A DNA stretch of 31,646 nt, from assembly GCA_934183355.1 (NCBI GenBank), contig CAKPST010000023.1, positions 1-31,646 on the forward strand, given 5' to 3'. Position 1 is the first letter of the stretch. The number at the start of each line of letters is the position of its first letter. A model generated the notes under the pieces. That model was not told where the DNA came from and did not search any database. It was given only the letters and a program-made list of their open reading frames with translations. Positions 23,866-31,499 of this stretch are shown here, piece by piece. A program made the translations under genes and the position numbers. The DNA is from an uncultured Prevotella sp. (GTDB lineage Bacteria > Bacteroidota > Bacteroidia > Bacteroidales > Bacteroidaceae).

Positions 23866-25185
23866 ATGAAGAAAACATTGTTCACATTTGCCCTGGCGCT
23901 TCTTGCTCACTATTCAATGGCGCAAGAAAAGCTGTCATTGGCACAATGCCTACAAATGGGCATTGAGAGAAATCTTACATTAAAAACTTACGAGGGTAAT
24001 GTGCTTAAGGGAAAGCACAACATCAGCGAGAATCGTGCGCGTCTGCTGCCACAGATTAATATAGGCGCAGCGCTCAACGACAACTTCACTCCACCCGTAT
24101 CAGTCACAGATGGTTCGGCATACGGCAAGCCGTATAACGTCACTAAGACCTTGCAATACAACTCATCGGCAAGCGTTCAACTACAAATGCCGCTATATAG
24201 CCAGACGGCACTGACGGCAGTGGAGATAGCCAAGACGCTCGACCAGCTCAACAATCTGTCTTATGGCAAAGCCAAGGACGACCTCATTGTGCAGATAGGA
24301 AAGATGTATTATCTGGCACAGAACACCGAGGAGCAGATAGGCATCATCAAGGACAACATCAAACGACTGGAGGAATTGGGCAATATCACCAAGGCTTTCC
24401 ACGACAACGACATGGCACTGAGCGTGGACGTGAAGCGTGTTGACGTCAATCTGGAGAACCTACGTGTGCAGTATGACAATGCCAAGGCGATGCTGACACA
24501 GCAATACAATATGCTGAAATATGTCATCGACTATCCTGCCGACAAGGAGATTGTGGTGGAAAAGGCTAACATCGACGACATGGACCATGCCGCACTCACC
24601 GGACTCAACGAGAATCTGTATGAGCTACAGTTGCTCAGAAAGCAGCAGACTCTGGCTGAACAGCAGAAGAAAATAGCCAAGGATGGATATCTGCCTACGC
24701 TGGCTCTCACCGGACATTGGACCTACTCGGCTTTCACAGATAGGTTTAAGAACTGGTTTCAGTCGGGCGAATCAAACCATTGGTATAAGTCGAACAGCAT
24801 AGGAATATCGCTGCGCATACCGGTGTTTGACGGATTTGAGAAGCGTTCGAAGATTAGAAAGGCGCAGGTGGACATCGACAACGCCAAGACATCATACGAG
24901 AATGCGCTCAAGGGCATGCAGACTCAGTATGCCAACGCTGTGAACGACCTTGCCAACAATCAGCGCAACTTCAGCAAGCAGCGCGACAACTATCGACTTG
25001 CCGAGGACATCTATCGTGTGACAAGCGAACGCTATCGCGAGGGAATAGCCTCGATGACGGAGGTGCTGCAAGACGAGATGAGCATGAGCGACGCTCAGAA
25101 CAATTATCTCACAGCCCACTTCAACTATCAAGTGTCCAACCTGACTCTGCTCAAGCTCACTGGTCAGCTCGACAAACTCTTGTAA
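23866..25185 (+). CDS. TolC family outer-membrane efflux protein
   Basis: This 439-residue protein has a signal peptide (cut after SMAQ, residue 20). Two repeats of the outer-membrane efflux protein domain follow, each with long coiled-coil helices. The first begins 'LSLAQCLQMGIERNLTLKTYEGNVLKGKH', the canonical TolC-family opening split at the first helix. The second contains 'LRKQQTLAEQQKKIAKDGYLPTLALTGHW'. The C-terminal part has 'YREGIASMTEVLQDEMSMSDAQNNYL', the conserved helix end. It forms a trimeric channel across the outer membrane and periplasm. It is the first gene of a three-gene exporter operon with a HlyD-type adaptor and an MFS pump. Confidence 0.93.
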   Translation: MKKTLFTFALALLAHYSMAQEKLSLAQCLQMGIERNLTLKTYEGNVLKGKHNISENRARLLPQINIGAALNDNFTPPVSVTDGSAYGKPYNVTKTLQYNSSASVQLQMPLYSQTALTAVEIAKTLDQLNNLSYGKAKDDLIVQIGKMYYLAQNTEEQIGIIKDNIKRLEELGNITKAFHDNDMALSVDVKRVDVNLENLRVQYDNAKAMLTQQYNMLKYVIDYPADKEIVVEKANIDDMDHAALTGLNENLYELQLLRKQQTLAEQQKKIAKDGYLPTLALTGHWTYSAFTDRFKNWFQSGESNHWYKSNSIGISLRIPVFDGFEKRSKIRKAQVDIDNAKTSYENALKGMQTQYANAVNDLANNQRNFSKQRDNYRLAEDIYRVTSERYREGIASMTEVLQDEMSMSDAQNNYLTAHFNYQVSNLTLLKLTGQLDKLL

Positions 25186-25273
25186 ATAGAATTTTGAATT
25201 ATGAATATTCAAAACTCAAAATAGCCAAAGGCTACAATTCAAAACTCAAAAATCAAAACTCAATACTCAAAAA
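25186..25273 (+). repeat. AT-rich intercistronic spacer with short direct repeats and a hairpin
   Basis: The spacer between the tolC and hlyD genes holds a 15-nt exact direct repeat, ATTCAAAACTCAAAA, at 25207-25221 and 25237-25251. A further TCAAAACTCAA lies at 25253-25263. An 8-bp hairpin (25192-25199 with 25207-25214) follows the tolC stop, and a 5-bp hairpin sits at 25222-25234. No T run or new promoter is seen, so transcription probably continues. Confidence 0.7.
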
Positions 25274-26392
25274 ATGGAAACAAATAATAACAACACAAAC
25301 AATACAAATAGCGACAACAACACTCAGTCGTCGCACGAACTTACTGCCAAACAACTTAAGCGTCAGCGCATTAGACAGCTGGTGGTGAGCCTCATCGGTG
25401 TGGCTATACTCGTGTGGGGCATTGTGAAGATAGTAGCAATGTTCATGGACTACAAGAGCAACGAGAAGAGCGACGACGCTCAGGTGGAGCAGTATATCTC
25501 GCCTGTCAACATGCGTGCATCAGGATATATCAAGCGCATCTGCTTCAAGGAGCACCAGGACGTGAAGAAGGGCGACACTCTCCTCGTACTCGACGACCGC
25601 GAATATCGCATCCGAGTGATGGAGGCTGAGGCAGCACTCAAGGACGCTATGGCTGGAGCTAATGTCATCGACGCATCGGTGCAGACAACACAGACATCGG
25701 CTACTGTATACGAGTCGGCGATTGCCGAGATTGAGATTCGTCTCGCCAAACTTGAGAAGGACCGCCAACGCTATCAGAACCTTGTGGCTCGTCAGGCTGC
25801 TACACCTATACAGTTGGAGCAGATTGAGACCGAATATAACGCCACTAAGAAGAAACTCGACGCCACACGCCGACAGCAGAAGGCTGCCTACTCGGGCGTA
25901 AACGAGGTGCAAACTCGCAAGAAGAACACCGCGGCTGCCATTGAACGTGCTACAGCTGCATTGGAGATGGCTAAGCTCAACCTCTCTTACTGCGTAGTGA
26001 CTGCCCCATGCGACGGCAAACTTGGAAGACGCGCATTGGAAGAGGGACAGGCTGTAAACGCCGGACAAACCATCACATACATCATGCCCGACACACAGAA
26101 GTGGGTAATAGCCAACTACAAGGAGACTCAGGTGGAAAATCTGTACGTGGGACAGAAGGTGCTGATGACCGTAGACGCCATCAAGGACAAGGAGTTTGTG
26201 GGCAAAATATCTGCCATCTCGGGTGCCACCGGCTCTAAGTATTCACTCGTTCCGACAGACAACTCGGCTGGCAACTTTGTCAAGATACAGCAGCGTGTGC
26301 CTGTGCGCATCGAGTTTGAGGGATTATCTAAGGAAGACAACAACAAACTAGCTGCCGGAATGATGGTGGTGGTCAAGGCTGAGATAAAGTAA
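25274..26392 (+). CDS. HlyD/EmrA-type membrane-fusion (periplasmic adaptor) protein
   Basis: This 372-residue protein has a low-complexity Asn/Thr-rich cytoplasmic tail (residues 1-20) and one membrane anchor at about 35-58. The lipoyl half-motifs follow: 'YISPVNMRASGYIKRICFKEHQDVKKGDTLLVLDD' (split over two strands) and 'APCDGKLGRRALEEGQAVNAGQ'. Between them lies a coiled-coil hairpin (about 110-235). The barrel domain 'KWVIANYKETQVENLYVGQKV' closes the fold. It bridges the MFS pump and TolC. The stop TAA at 26390-26392 shares one base with the ATG of the next gene, so the two are translationally coupled. Confidence 0.93.
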   Translation: METNNNNTNNTNSDNNTQSSHELTAKQLKRQRIRQLVVSLIGVAILVWGIVKIVAMFMDYKSNEKSDDAQVEQYISPVNMRASGYIKRICFKEHQDVKKGDTLLVLDDREYRIRVMEAEAALKDAMAGANVIDASVQTTQTSATVYESAIAEIEIRLAKLEKDRQRYQNLVARQAATPIQLEQIETEYNATKKKLDATRRQQKAAYSGVNEVQTRKKNTAAAIERATAALEMAKLNLSYCVVTAPCDGKLGRRALEEGQAVNAGQTITYIMPDTQKWVIANYKETQVENLYVGQKVLMTVDAIKDKEFVGKISAISGATGSKYSLVPTDNSAGNFVKIQQRVPVRIEFEGLSKEDNNKLAAGMMVVVKAEIK

Positions 26393-28092
26393 TGGCTACA
26401 CAAGCAGAGATATATACGGCAGTGCCAGAGCATCTGCCTAAGAACTTTCCATTCTACGACTGGGTGCCAAAACCCCTTGGCATCATCTTTCTCGTGGTCC
26501 TTTTCATACCTATCATGACCGTTAGCGGTGCCTACACCGTCAACAGTAGTGAGATGGTGGGAGGGCTTGGCATCCAGTCTGAACACATCGCCTTCATCAG
26601 CTTTGTCACCTCGATAGGCATGGCGGCATTCTCGCCGTTCTTCTATTCGCTGGTGAGTGTGCGCAGACAGAAGATGATGTCGCTTGTGGGATTCTCCATA
26701 TTGGCGGTGCAAAGCTATATCTGCGCCAACACAGACAGCCTGTTTATCTTGGCTCTCAATAGCTTGATAATGGGCTTTGTGCGACAGACATTGCTCATGT
26801 GCAACCTCTTCACGCTCATCAAGTATGGCTTCGGCATTGAGGCTACACGCAACGTGACACCAGGCAACGAGCCTAAGGACGAGGCTGGATGGGACGCGCT
26901 CGACACGGAGAAGAAGGCGAGTCAGCCCATCATCTACTTCTTCTTCATGCTGCTCGGACAGATAGGCACATGGATAACGGCGTGGTTTGCCTACAACTAC
27001 CACTGGCAGATGGTTTACTATGCCATGTTGGGCGCCATTCTGGTGGCACTGCTCATCACATTGGTGTGCATGCCGTACAATCCCTACCCCACCAAGCACT
27101 CGCCACTCTCCTTCTCCAAGTTTGGCAATGTGGTGGTGTTCAGCCTGATGTGCTGCTCGTTCTGCTACGTGATGGTATATGGCAAGGTGTACGACTGGTA
27201 TGACGATGCCTCTATATGCTGGGCAACAGCTATATGCGTAGTAACGACATTGCTCTTTGTGTATCTGGAAAAGACACGTCGCTCGCCCTACTTCATGCTC
27301 AAGGCATTCAAGTCGCGCAGCATACAGGGCGGCATATTGCTCTTCATCGGCTTGATGATATGCAACTCAAGCTCGATGCTCGTCAACATCTTTGTGGGTG
27401 TGGGCATGAAGACCGACCAGATTCAGGTGGCAGCACTCGGCAACTGGGTGCTATTGGGATATTTCATCGGACTGGTGACAATCTTGATACTCAACAACAA
27501 GGGCGTACATTTCAAGTGGTTCTTTGCCTTGGGCTTTGTGCTCATAGCCGCTGCATCGCTGTTTATGTACTTCGAGGTGCAGACTGCAGGCATGTTTGAA
27601 CGCATGAAGTGGCCCGTAGTAATTCGCGCCACGGGCATGATGCTGCTCTATTCGCTCATCGCTGTGTATGCCAATCAGCGCATGCCCTACAAATTGTTGT
27701 CTACATGGGTGTGCATTATGCTGACTGTGCGTATGGTGATAGCACCGAGCATTGGTTCGGCTATCTATCAGAACGTGTTCCAGTATCGCCAGCAATACTA
27801 CATCACTCGATATGCCCACGACTACGACCGCACAAACATTGAGACAGCATCTACCTACGACATGACAGCTCGCGGTATGCAATATCAAGGCAAAAGCGAG
27901 ACTGAGGCACAGAATATGGCTGCTATGTCGACCAAGGGCAAGGTGCAGGTGCAAGCCACACTGTCGGCTATCAAGGAGATGTCGGGCTGGACTATATACG
28001 CCTGTATGATTCTTGCTGGACTGATGTTGGTGGTGCCATGGCCTAAGAGAGACATATCTAAGGACACCAAGGAGTGGTATATTAACTATTAA
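26392..28092 (+). CDS. MFS multidrug exporter, DHA2/EmrB-like
   Basis: This 566-residue inner-membrane protein has about 14 predicted helices, beginning 'LGIIFLVVLFIPIMTVSGAY'. The position after helix 1 and the long, 80-residue hydrophilic loop before the last helix ('NVFQYRQQYYITRYAHDYDR' onward) are typical of the DHA2 14-TM drug:H+ antiporters that work with EmrA-type adaptors. The usual motif A is poorly kept ('SLVSVRRQKMM'). Start ATG overlaps the adaptor stop by one base. With TolC and the adaptor it makes a complete tripartite pump that expels small molecules across both membranes. The substrate cannot be told from sequence. A hairpin follows at 28099-28144. Confidence 0.88.
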   Translation: MATQAEIYTAVPEHLPKNFPFYDWVPKPLGIIFLVVLFIPIMTVSGAYTVNSSEMVGGLGIQSEHIAFISFVTSIGMAAFSPFFYSLVSVRRQKMMSLVGFSILAVQSYICANTDSLFILALNSLIMGFVRQTLLMCNLFTLIKYGFGIEATRNVTPGNEPKDEAGWDALDTEKKASQPIIYFFFMLLGQIGTWITAWFAYNYHWQMVYYAMLGAILVALLITLVCMPYNPYPTKHSPLSFSKFGNVVVFSLMCCSFCYVMVYGKVYDWYDDASICWATAICVVTTLLFVYLEKTRRSPYFMLKAFKSRSIQGGILLFIGLMICNSSSMLVNIFVGVGMKTDQIQVAALGNWVLLGYFIGLVTILILNNKGVHFKWFFALGFVLIAAASLFMYFEVQTAGMFERMKWPVVIRATGMMLLYSLIAVYANQRMPYKLLSTWVCIMLTVRMVIAPSIGSAIYQNVFQYRQQYYITRYAHDYDRTNIETASTYDMTARGMQYQGKSETEAQNMAAMSTKGKVQVQATLSAIKEMSGWTIYACMILAGLMLVVPWPKRDISKDTKEWYINY

Positions 28093-28098
28093 AAACGA

Positions 28099-28144
28099 AA
28101 GCCCTACTCCCAGCCACTCCCCCCGCAGGAAGGTGGTAGGGCTT
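28099..28144 (+). terminator. Terminator-like hairpin after the exporter operon
   Basis: A perfect 9-bp stem (28099-28107 with 28136-28144, AAGCCCTAC/GTAGGGCTT) with a 28-nt C-rich loop starts 7 nt after the MFS stop and is followed by the T-rich CTATTTTCTTTG. Confidence 0.6.
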
Positions 28145-28152
28145 CTATTTTC

Positions 28153-28183
28153 TTTGTTATTCCAATATTTTTCATTAACTTCG
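28153..28183 (+). promoter_or_regulatory. Bacteroidetes-type promoter for the AraC-family gene
   Basis: TTTG (28153-28156), 19 nt, then TAACTTCG (28176-28183; one mismatch from consensus), 22 nt before the ATG at 28206. The gene is thus transcribed independently of the exporter operon. Confidence 0.6.
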
Positions 28184-28205
28184 CCACCAACAAACGGCTG
28201 AAGTA

Positions 28206-29072
28206 ATGAAAAATTATAGCAATGACATCAATATACTCGAACAGCAGATATCCAACAATGAGGATATCTGCTGTTCGTGTGGCAATATAAGTTCTTTTCC
28301 AAAAGCTTTCTTCGACAACTATCGCGTTGCTGGAGTGGGCATTATAGTGTGTGTATCGGGCAAGTTCTCGTTCTGTTGCGAGGACGTAAAATATGCTGTC
28401 AACAAGGGCGAGACGGTGTTTCTCTCCCGCGATGTCTACTTCTCCATATCCAGTCACAGCGACGACTGCTCTGTTGTCATCATCCTCTATCGCGTAGACT
28501 CCATCCGCAACATTCTCGGCAGCTCTATTGTTGGCATGAAATTCGTCGAGATGCTTAACCCAAGAGATTGCTGGGTGATGCACACTGGACACGAAAGCGA
28601 GCTCACAAAGTATTCGGAACTATTGGCTGTTGAGAAGAATGGCAGCAACGTCTTTGATGTAAACGAGCGCAAATTGCTACTACTCTCGCTAACATACAGA
28701 ATATGTAGCATATTCAGCGAGCTTGCTAAGGACGGCGATCAAGCCCCCAACCGCAAACTCGAAACCTACATGCAGCTGATGCAACTCATCGATACACACT
28801 ATACTCATGAGCGTGGCGTGAGGTTTTATGCCGACAAACTATGCCTGTCGCCCAAATATCTCACCTCACTCGTCAAGTCGGTGTCGGGCAATACCGTACA
28901 GCAACTCGTCTTCAAGGCAATAACCAAGAAAGCCATCTTCCTTATCAACAACACCGACAAAAGCATCAAAGAAATCTCAGATTACCTCAATTTCCCCAAC
29001 GCCTCTGCCTTTGGCACGTTCTTCAAGAAACAAGTGGGCATGTCGCCAGTGAACTATCGCAATAAGGATTGA
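28206..29072 (+). CDS. AraC family transcriptional regulator
   Basis: This 288-residue protein has the C-terminal AraC double helix-turn-helix (about 185-288). Helix-turn-helix 1 is 'VRFYADKLCLSPKYLTSLVKSVSG'-like (split). The second is 'IKEISDYLNFPNASAFGTFFKKQVGMSPVNYR', read across residues 252-285. The N-terminal 170 residues form a cupin-like sensing domain with 'VNKGETVFLSRDVYFSIS'. It follows the TolC-HlyD-MFS operon on the same strand, behind a terminator and its own promoter, so it is the likely local regulator. Codons 11-24 contain a perfect 16-bp inverted repeat (28238-28277). No nearer alternative start is supported, because the next in-frame ATG is more than 100 codons away. Confidence 0.93.
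   Translation: MKNYSNDINILEQQISNNEDICCSCGNISSFPKAFFDNYRVAGVGIIVCVSGKFSFCCEDVKYAVNKGETVFLSRDVYFSISSHSDDCSVVIILYRVDSIRNILGSSIVGMKFVEMLNPRDCWVMHTGHESELTKYSELLAVEKNGSNVFDVNERKLLLLSLTYRICSIFSELAKDGDQAPNRKLETYMQLMQLIDTHYTHERGVRFYADKLCLSPKYLTSLVKSVSGNTVQQLVFKAITKKAIFLINNTDKSIKEISDYLNFPNASAFGTFFKKQVGMSPVNYRNKD
28238..28277. promoter_or_regulatory. Perfect 16-bp inverted repeat inside the 5' end of the AraC-family gene
   Basis: Left arm 28238-28253 (CGAACAGCAGATATCC) and right arm 28262-28277 are exact reverse complements, with an 8-nt loop. It starts 32 nt after the ATG and would form a very stable mRNA hairpin, or act as a DNA operator. There is no T run after it, so it is not a simple terminator. 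Confidence 0.75.
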
Positions 29073-29076
29073 CTGG

Positions 29077-29886
29077 CTAAAGTATACACCTTGACACTTC
29101 ATCCACATTCTTTATTTTAGCAATATTGTCGATGGCTTGATACAATTCCTCGGCAGAATGCACCTCAAAGTCGACCATTGTTTCCACAATGCGGTCTTTG
29201 GTCTCGGTCACGAGTTTTGATATTGAGAGATTCTGTTGTTCTGTTATGCAAGCTATCACATCCCTCAACAGATGATGACGATCGACACCTCGTATGCTGA
29301 TACGCACGGGGAACATGAACTGCTCATTCTCTTCAAAGTCTACAGCCACAATATAGTCGCCATGCTCAAGTTCAGTCTTCACCTCATACAATCCGAGGCG
29401 GTTTGCTAAAGGAGCATAAAAATACTCTGTCTCCGACGAGATACGCATCTGCGAATTTAGACTCTTTACGTCAAGAGTTTGCATATTGTCAAGACGGTCA
29501 GCCAGTTTTATTAGTATGGCACGCACGTCATACTCCACCGATGATAGTATCTGACGAAAGTTGTCAATCTGTTTTGACTGGTTATAGTGCTCCTTTTTTT
29601 GCTTGGTGACCACACACACAAGAAAAGCAACATCATCCCCGAAACGCTCACGTATCTCATCTATCGTATATGGACAATCTTCACAAACGTCATGACAGAG
29701 TGCTGCCATCACGGAGTTGGGCCCCAATCCCATGACCTCTGCTACAATAAGAGCCACATTAACAGGATGAACGATATATGGTTCTCCGGTTTTTCGTTTC
29801 TGATTTTTATGAGCATAAGCAGCAAACTCATACGCAGAGCGAACCTTCTTGATAGTACCTACAGGAGACGCCAAAAGCGCCTCCAT
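29077..29886 (-). CDS. HD-domain (p)ppGpp-hydrolase-like protein with ACT domain, no synthetase
   Basis: This 269-residue protein matches the start of RelA/SpoT proteins. The HD hydrolase core carries 'RKTGEPYIVHPVNVA' (His40), 'AALCHDVCED' (His65-Asp66, Glu69-Asp70), 'TKQKKE' and 'IKLADRLDNMQTL' (Asp130), then 'YAPLANRLGLYEVKTELE' (157-174). In full-length enzymes the synthetase and TGS domains follow. Here the chain goes directly to an ACT-like domain (about 192-269), with 'RISIRGVDRHHLLRDVIACI'. All metal-binding residues of the hydrolase are present, so hydrolysis of (p)ppGpp or a related nucleotide is plausible. Synthesis is not possible. It is the last gene of a minus-strand series downstream of the phosphatase gene and the TerB-like fragment. 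Confidence 0.85.
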   Translation of the reverse strand: MEALLASPVGTIKKVRSAYEFAAYAHKNQKRKTGEPYIVHPVNVALIVAEVMGLGPNSVMAALCHDVCEDCPYTIDEIRERFGDDVAFLVCVVTKQKKEHYNQSKQIDNFRQILSSVEYDVRAILIKLADRLDNMQTLDVKSLNSQMRISSETEYFYAPLANRLGLYEVKTELEHGDYIVAVDFEENEQFMFPVRISIRGVDRHHLLRDVIACITEQQNLSISKLVTETKDRIVETMVDFEVHSAEELYQAIDNIAKIKNVDEVSRCIL

Positions 29887-29915
29887 TGCACTGGTATTTT
29901 CAGACTTATTAACGT

Positions 29916-30047
29916 CTAAAATCGTCTATACTTTATCTCCTGCAAACCAGACAGCTCAGACTCATATACCATACCATCTGCATTTATCAGGTTTGTAAAC
30001 AAAACAGCTATAGCCGTCTTTGTATTATCATCAATATAAAAGTCCAT
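29916..30047 (-). pseudogene. Short TerB-like fragment (43 codons)
   Basis: The minus-strand frame from ATG 30047 to TAG 29916 encodes 43 residues, MDFYIDDNTKTAIAVLF followed by TNLINADGMVYES and ELSGLQEIKY. The pattern 'hydrophobic-x-x-L-I-x-A-D-G-x-x-x-x-x-E' matches the opening helices of TerB-like domains. It also resembles the N-terminus of the 464-residue protein at 13644 ('VITDLIEADGILDTREM'). A complete TerB domain needs about 110-150 residues, so this is either a truncated remnant or a small independent peptide. It lies 88 nt after the phosphatase gene and 29 nt before the HD/ACT gene start. Confidence 0.55.
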
Positions 30048-30135
30048 ATTCTTCTTTTTTCAATTTGCTATCCATCGCATCATGCACATTTGTATACCGA
30101 GCATAGAGTGAGAAGAAGTTACTCTTTGTACAAGG

Positions 30136-30705
30136 TTACTCAGAGTTTCTCTTGTTTTGCTCGTTAATGACTTGCTTCCTTCGCTTGAACTCCTCGATGG
30201 ACATTGGCTCCTTGCCATCTCTCTCCGTGAGCTTGTCATAGAAGGCATTAAGCACTCGCAATATCTTTGATGTGTCGTGTCCGCTTTCCCTAAGGTAGCC
30301 ACGCAGAGTCGGCGGTTCAATACCCTGGTCCGCACCATAGAACACCCAATAGGTGCTAAGGGCGATGTCGGTACGGTGAAGCCCCATAGCACAGGCTATA
30401 TAGAAACCGCCTCGGTCAATGCGCTCACAAAACTCAGGAAACAACGCCACCATACTCTCAACAACATCAGCACGGTTGTCCACGGGGTAATAGAAATACT
30501 CCATGCCGTACTCTTTGCAAAGATTCATCATGCGCTGGTTCATACCATCGTTGCGAAGGTCAATGATGGTATGCACACCTGCTTCCTTGATGACAGGCCA
30601 GGCATATACCTGACTACGCGACGACATCGTCTTCCCTCTCACCCCACCGTATGCAGGGTGGATGTCAGGAATATTGAGATTCAGAATTCTATTGATTTCC
30701 ATCAT
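30136..30705 (-). CDS. CX5R (tyrosine/dual-specificity-type) phosphatase
   Basis: This 189-residue cytoplasmic protein has the fold markers of cysteine-based phosphatases: 'GVRGKTMSSRSQVYAWP', then the strand 'VHTIIDLRND' (44-53), 'YFYYPVDNRAD' (70-80, with a candidate general acid), and the P-loop 'CAMGLHRTD', giving catalytic Cys105 and Arg111 in CX5R. The residue before Cys is Ala where classical enzymes have His. The C-terminus is a basic helical tail. Substrate could be phosphoprotein, phosphoinositide-like molecule or RNA 5' end, since RNA triphosphatases use the same CX5R loop. It is downstream of the broken rtcB, separated by a hairpin. ATG may be at 30705 or 30702. Confidence 0.8.
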   Translation of the reverse strand: MMEINRILNLNIPDIHPAYGGVRGKTMSSRSQVYAWPVIKEAGVHTIIDLRNDGMNQRMMNLCKEYGMEYFYYPVDNRADVVESMVALFPEFCERIDRGGFYIACAMGLHRTDIALSTYWVFYGADQGIEPPTLRGYLRESGHDTSKILRVLNAFYDKLTERDGKEPMSIEEFKRRKQVINEQNKRNSE

Positions 30706-30724
30706 ATATTAATGTTTTACGAAT

Positions 30725-30779
30725 AAGGCTCGCTTCAAGTGGTAAGCCTTTACAAGATACCTACATTGAAACGAGCCTT
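30725..30779 (-). terminator. Hairpin between rtcB and the phosphatase gene
   Basis: An imperfect inverted repeat (30725-30738 with 30766-30779): 8 bp, one mismatch, then 5 bp, with a 27-nt loop. It lies 33 nt after the rtcB stop codon and 20 nt before the phosphatase start. Only a weak T-rich stretch follows on the minus strand, so it could be a terminator or an attenuator. Confidence 0.5.
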
Positions 30780-30811
30780 GTATTATATATGCGTATTTAA
30801 AGTGTTGGCTA

Positions 30812-31499
30812 TTAATCCTGCTCCTCGTTCATGTCAATCTCTACGCTTGAGTCGTAGCTGCTGGTGGCCTTGAGGTTGATAACCGGCTTGATGAAATAGT
30901 CCACCTCCACAGTATCAGCGATAAGTTGGAGAATCTCTTTAGGATCCTTGTATGCCATCGGACTCTCGTCTATGGTTCCTGTACCAACACTCGTAGAGTA
31001 AATGCCTTTCATCGATTTCTTGTATTCCTCCAAGTCAATCAATTCCTTGGCGTCGGCACGCGACAGGAGTCGTCCAGCACCATGAGGCGCACTCTGGTTC
31101 CAGTCTTCATTGCCCTTGCCATGACAGATGATGAGTCCGTCGCGCATATTGAACGGTATGACAAGCTTGTGATACCCCGTTCGCTCACATCAATGTTGTT
31201 GACCATCTCCGGCCACTGCTGACGAGCCTTCTGCACCGCCATCTGAAGGTACTTGTAGAGTTCCTTGTAGTCATAGACAGCCTTCTGATGGATGGTCATA
31301 CCGAACTTCACCTTCTCACGTATAGCTTTCTCTATGGCAGGATAGTCCTCCGGGTTACAGGGAAGGTCGGTCGTCGCAGTACTTACCGAGCAACCGATGT
31401 CGCCACCTACATGGTCGGGGTTCACATGGTCAGTAAATGGCACGGTTTGTCTGTAAATATCTTGCAGTCCTTGCAGTATTTACCTTTCAGTTCTAACAT
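30812..31499 (-). pseudogene. rtcB: rtcB remnant: RNA ligase gene with two internal deletions and frame breaks
   Basis: Three segments in different frames belong to RtcB, the GTP-dependent ligase that joins 2',3'-cyclic-phosphate or 3'-phosphate RNA ends to 5'-OH ends. Segment 1 (ATG at 31499, MLELKGKYCKDCKIFTD) is the usual start. Segment 2 (about 31443-31180) has 'VNPDHVGGDIGC' and 'WPEMVNNIDVSERG'. Segment 3 (about 31170-30812) has 'KLVIPFNMRDGLIICHGKGN' and 'SAPHGAGR', containing the guanylylated His, and ends normally. Between 1 and 2 the 'MPDxHxGxG' part is missing; between 2 and 3 the 'GGGNHF' and 'HSGSR' metal-binding core is missing. The total is 688 nt where about 1200-1450 is expected. 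The gene cannot make an active ligase unless the window sequence is misassembled. Confidence 0.8.

Noticed and set aside
26128..27099. 323-codon open frame antisense to the HlyD and MFS genes
   Set aside because: It spans two well-supported, translationally coupled genes and shows His/Arg-rich composition typical of antisense reading.
28238..28277. Terminator or attenuator in the AraC gene
   Set aside because: No T run follows either arm, and the reading frame continues through it with conserved domains downstream.
31175..31178. A single lost G in a G run as the only rtcB defect
   Set aside because: Adding one base would join frames, but the conserved central core (GGGNHF, HSGSR) would still be missing, so a larger deletion is required.
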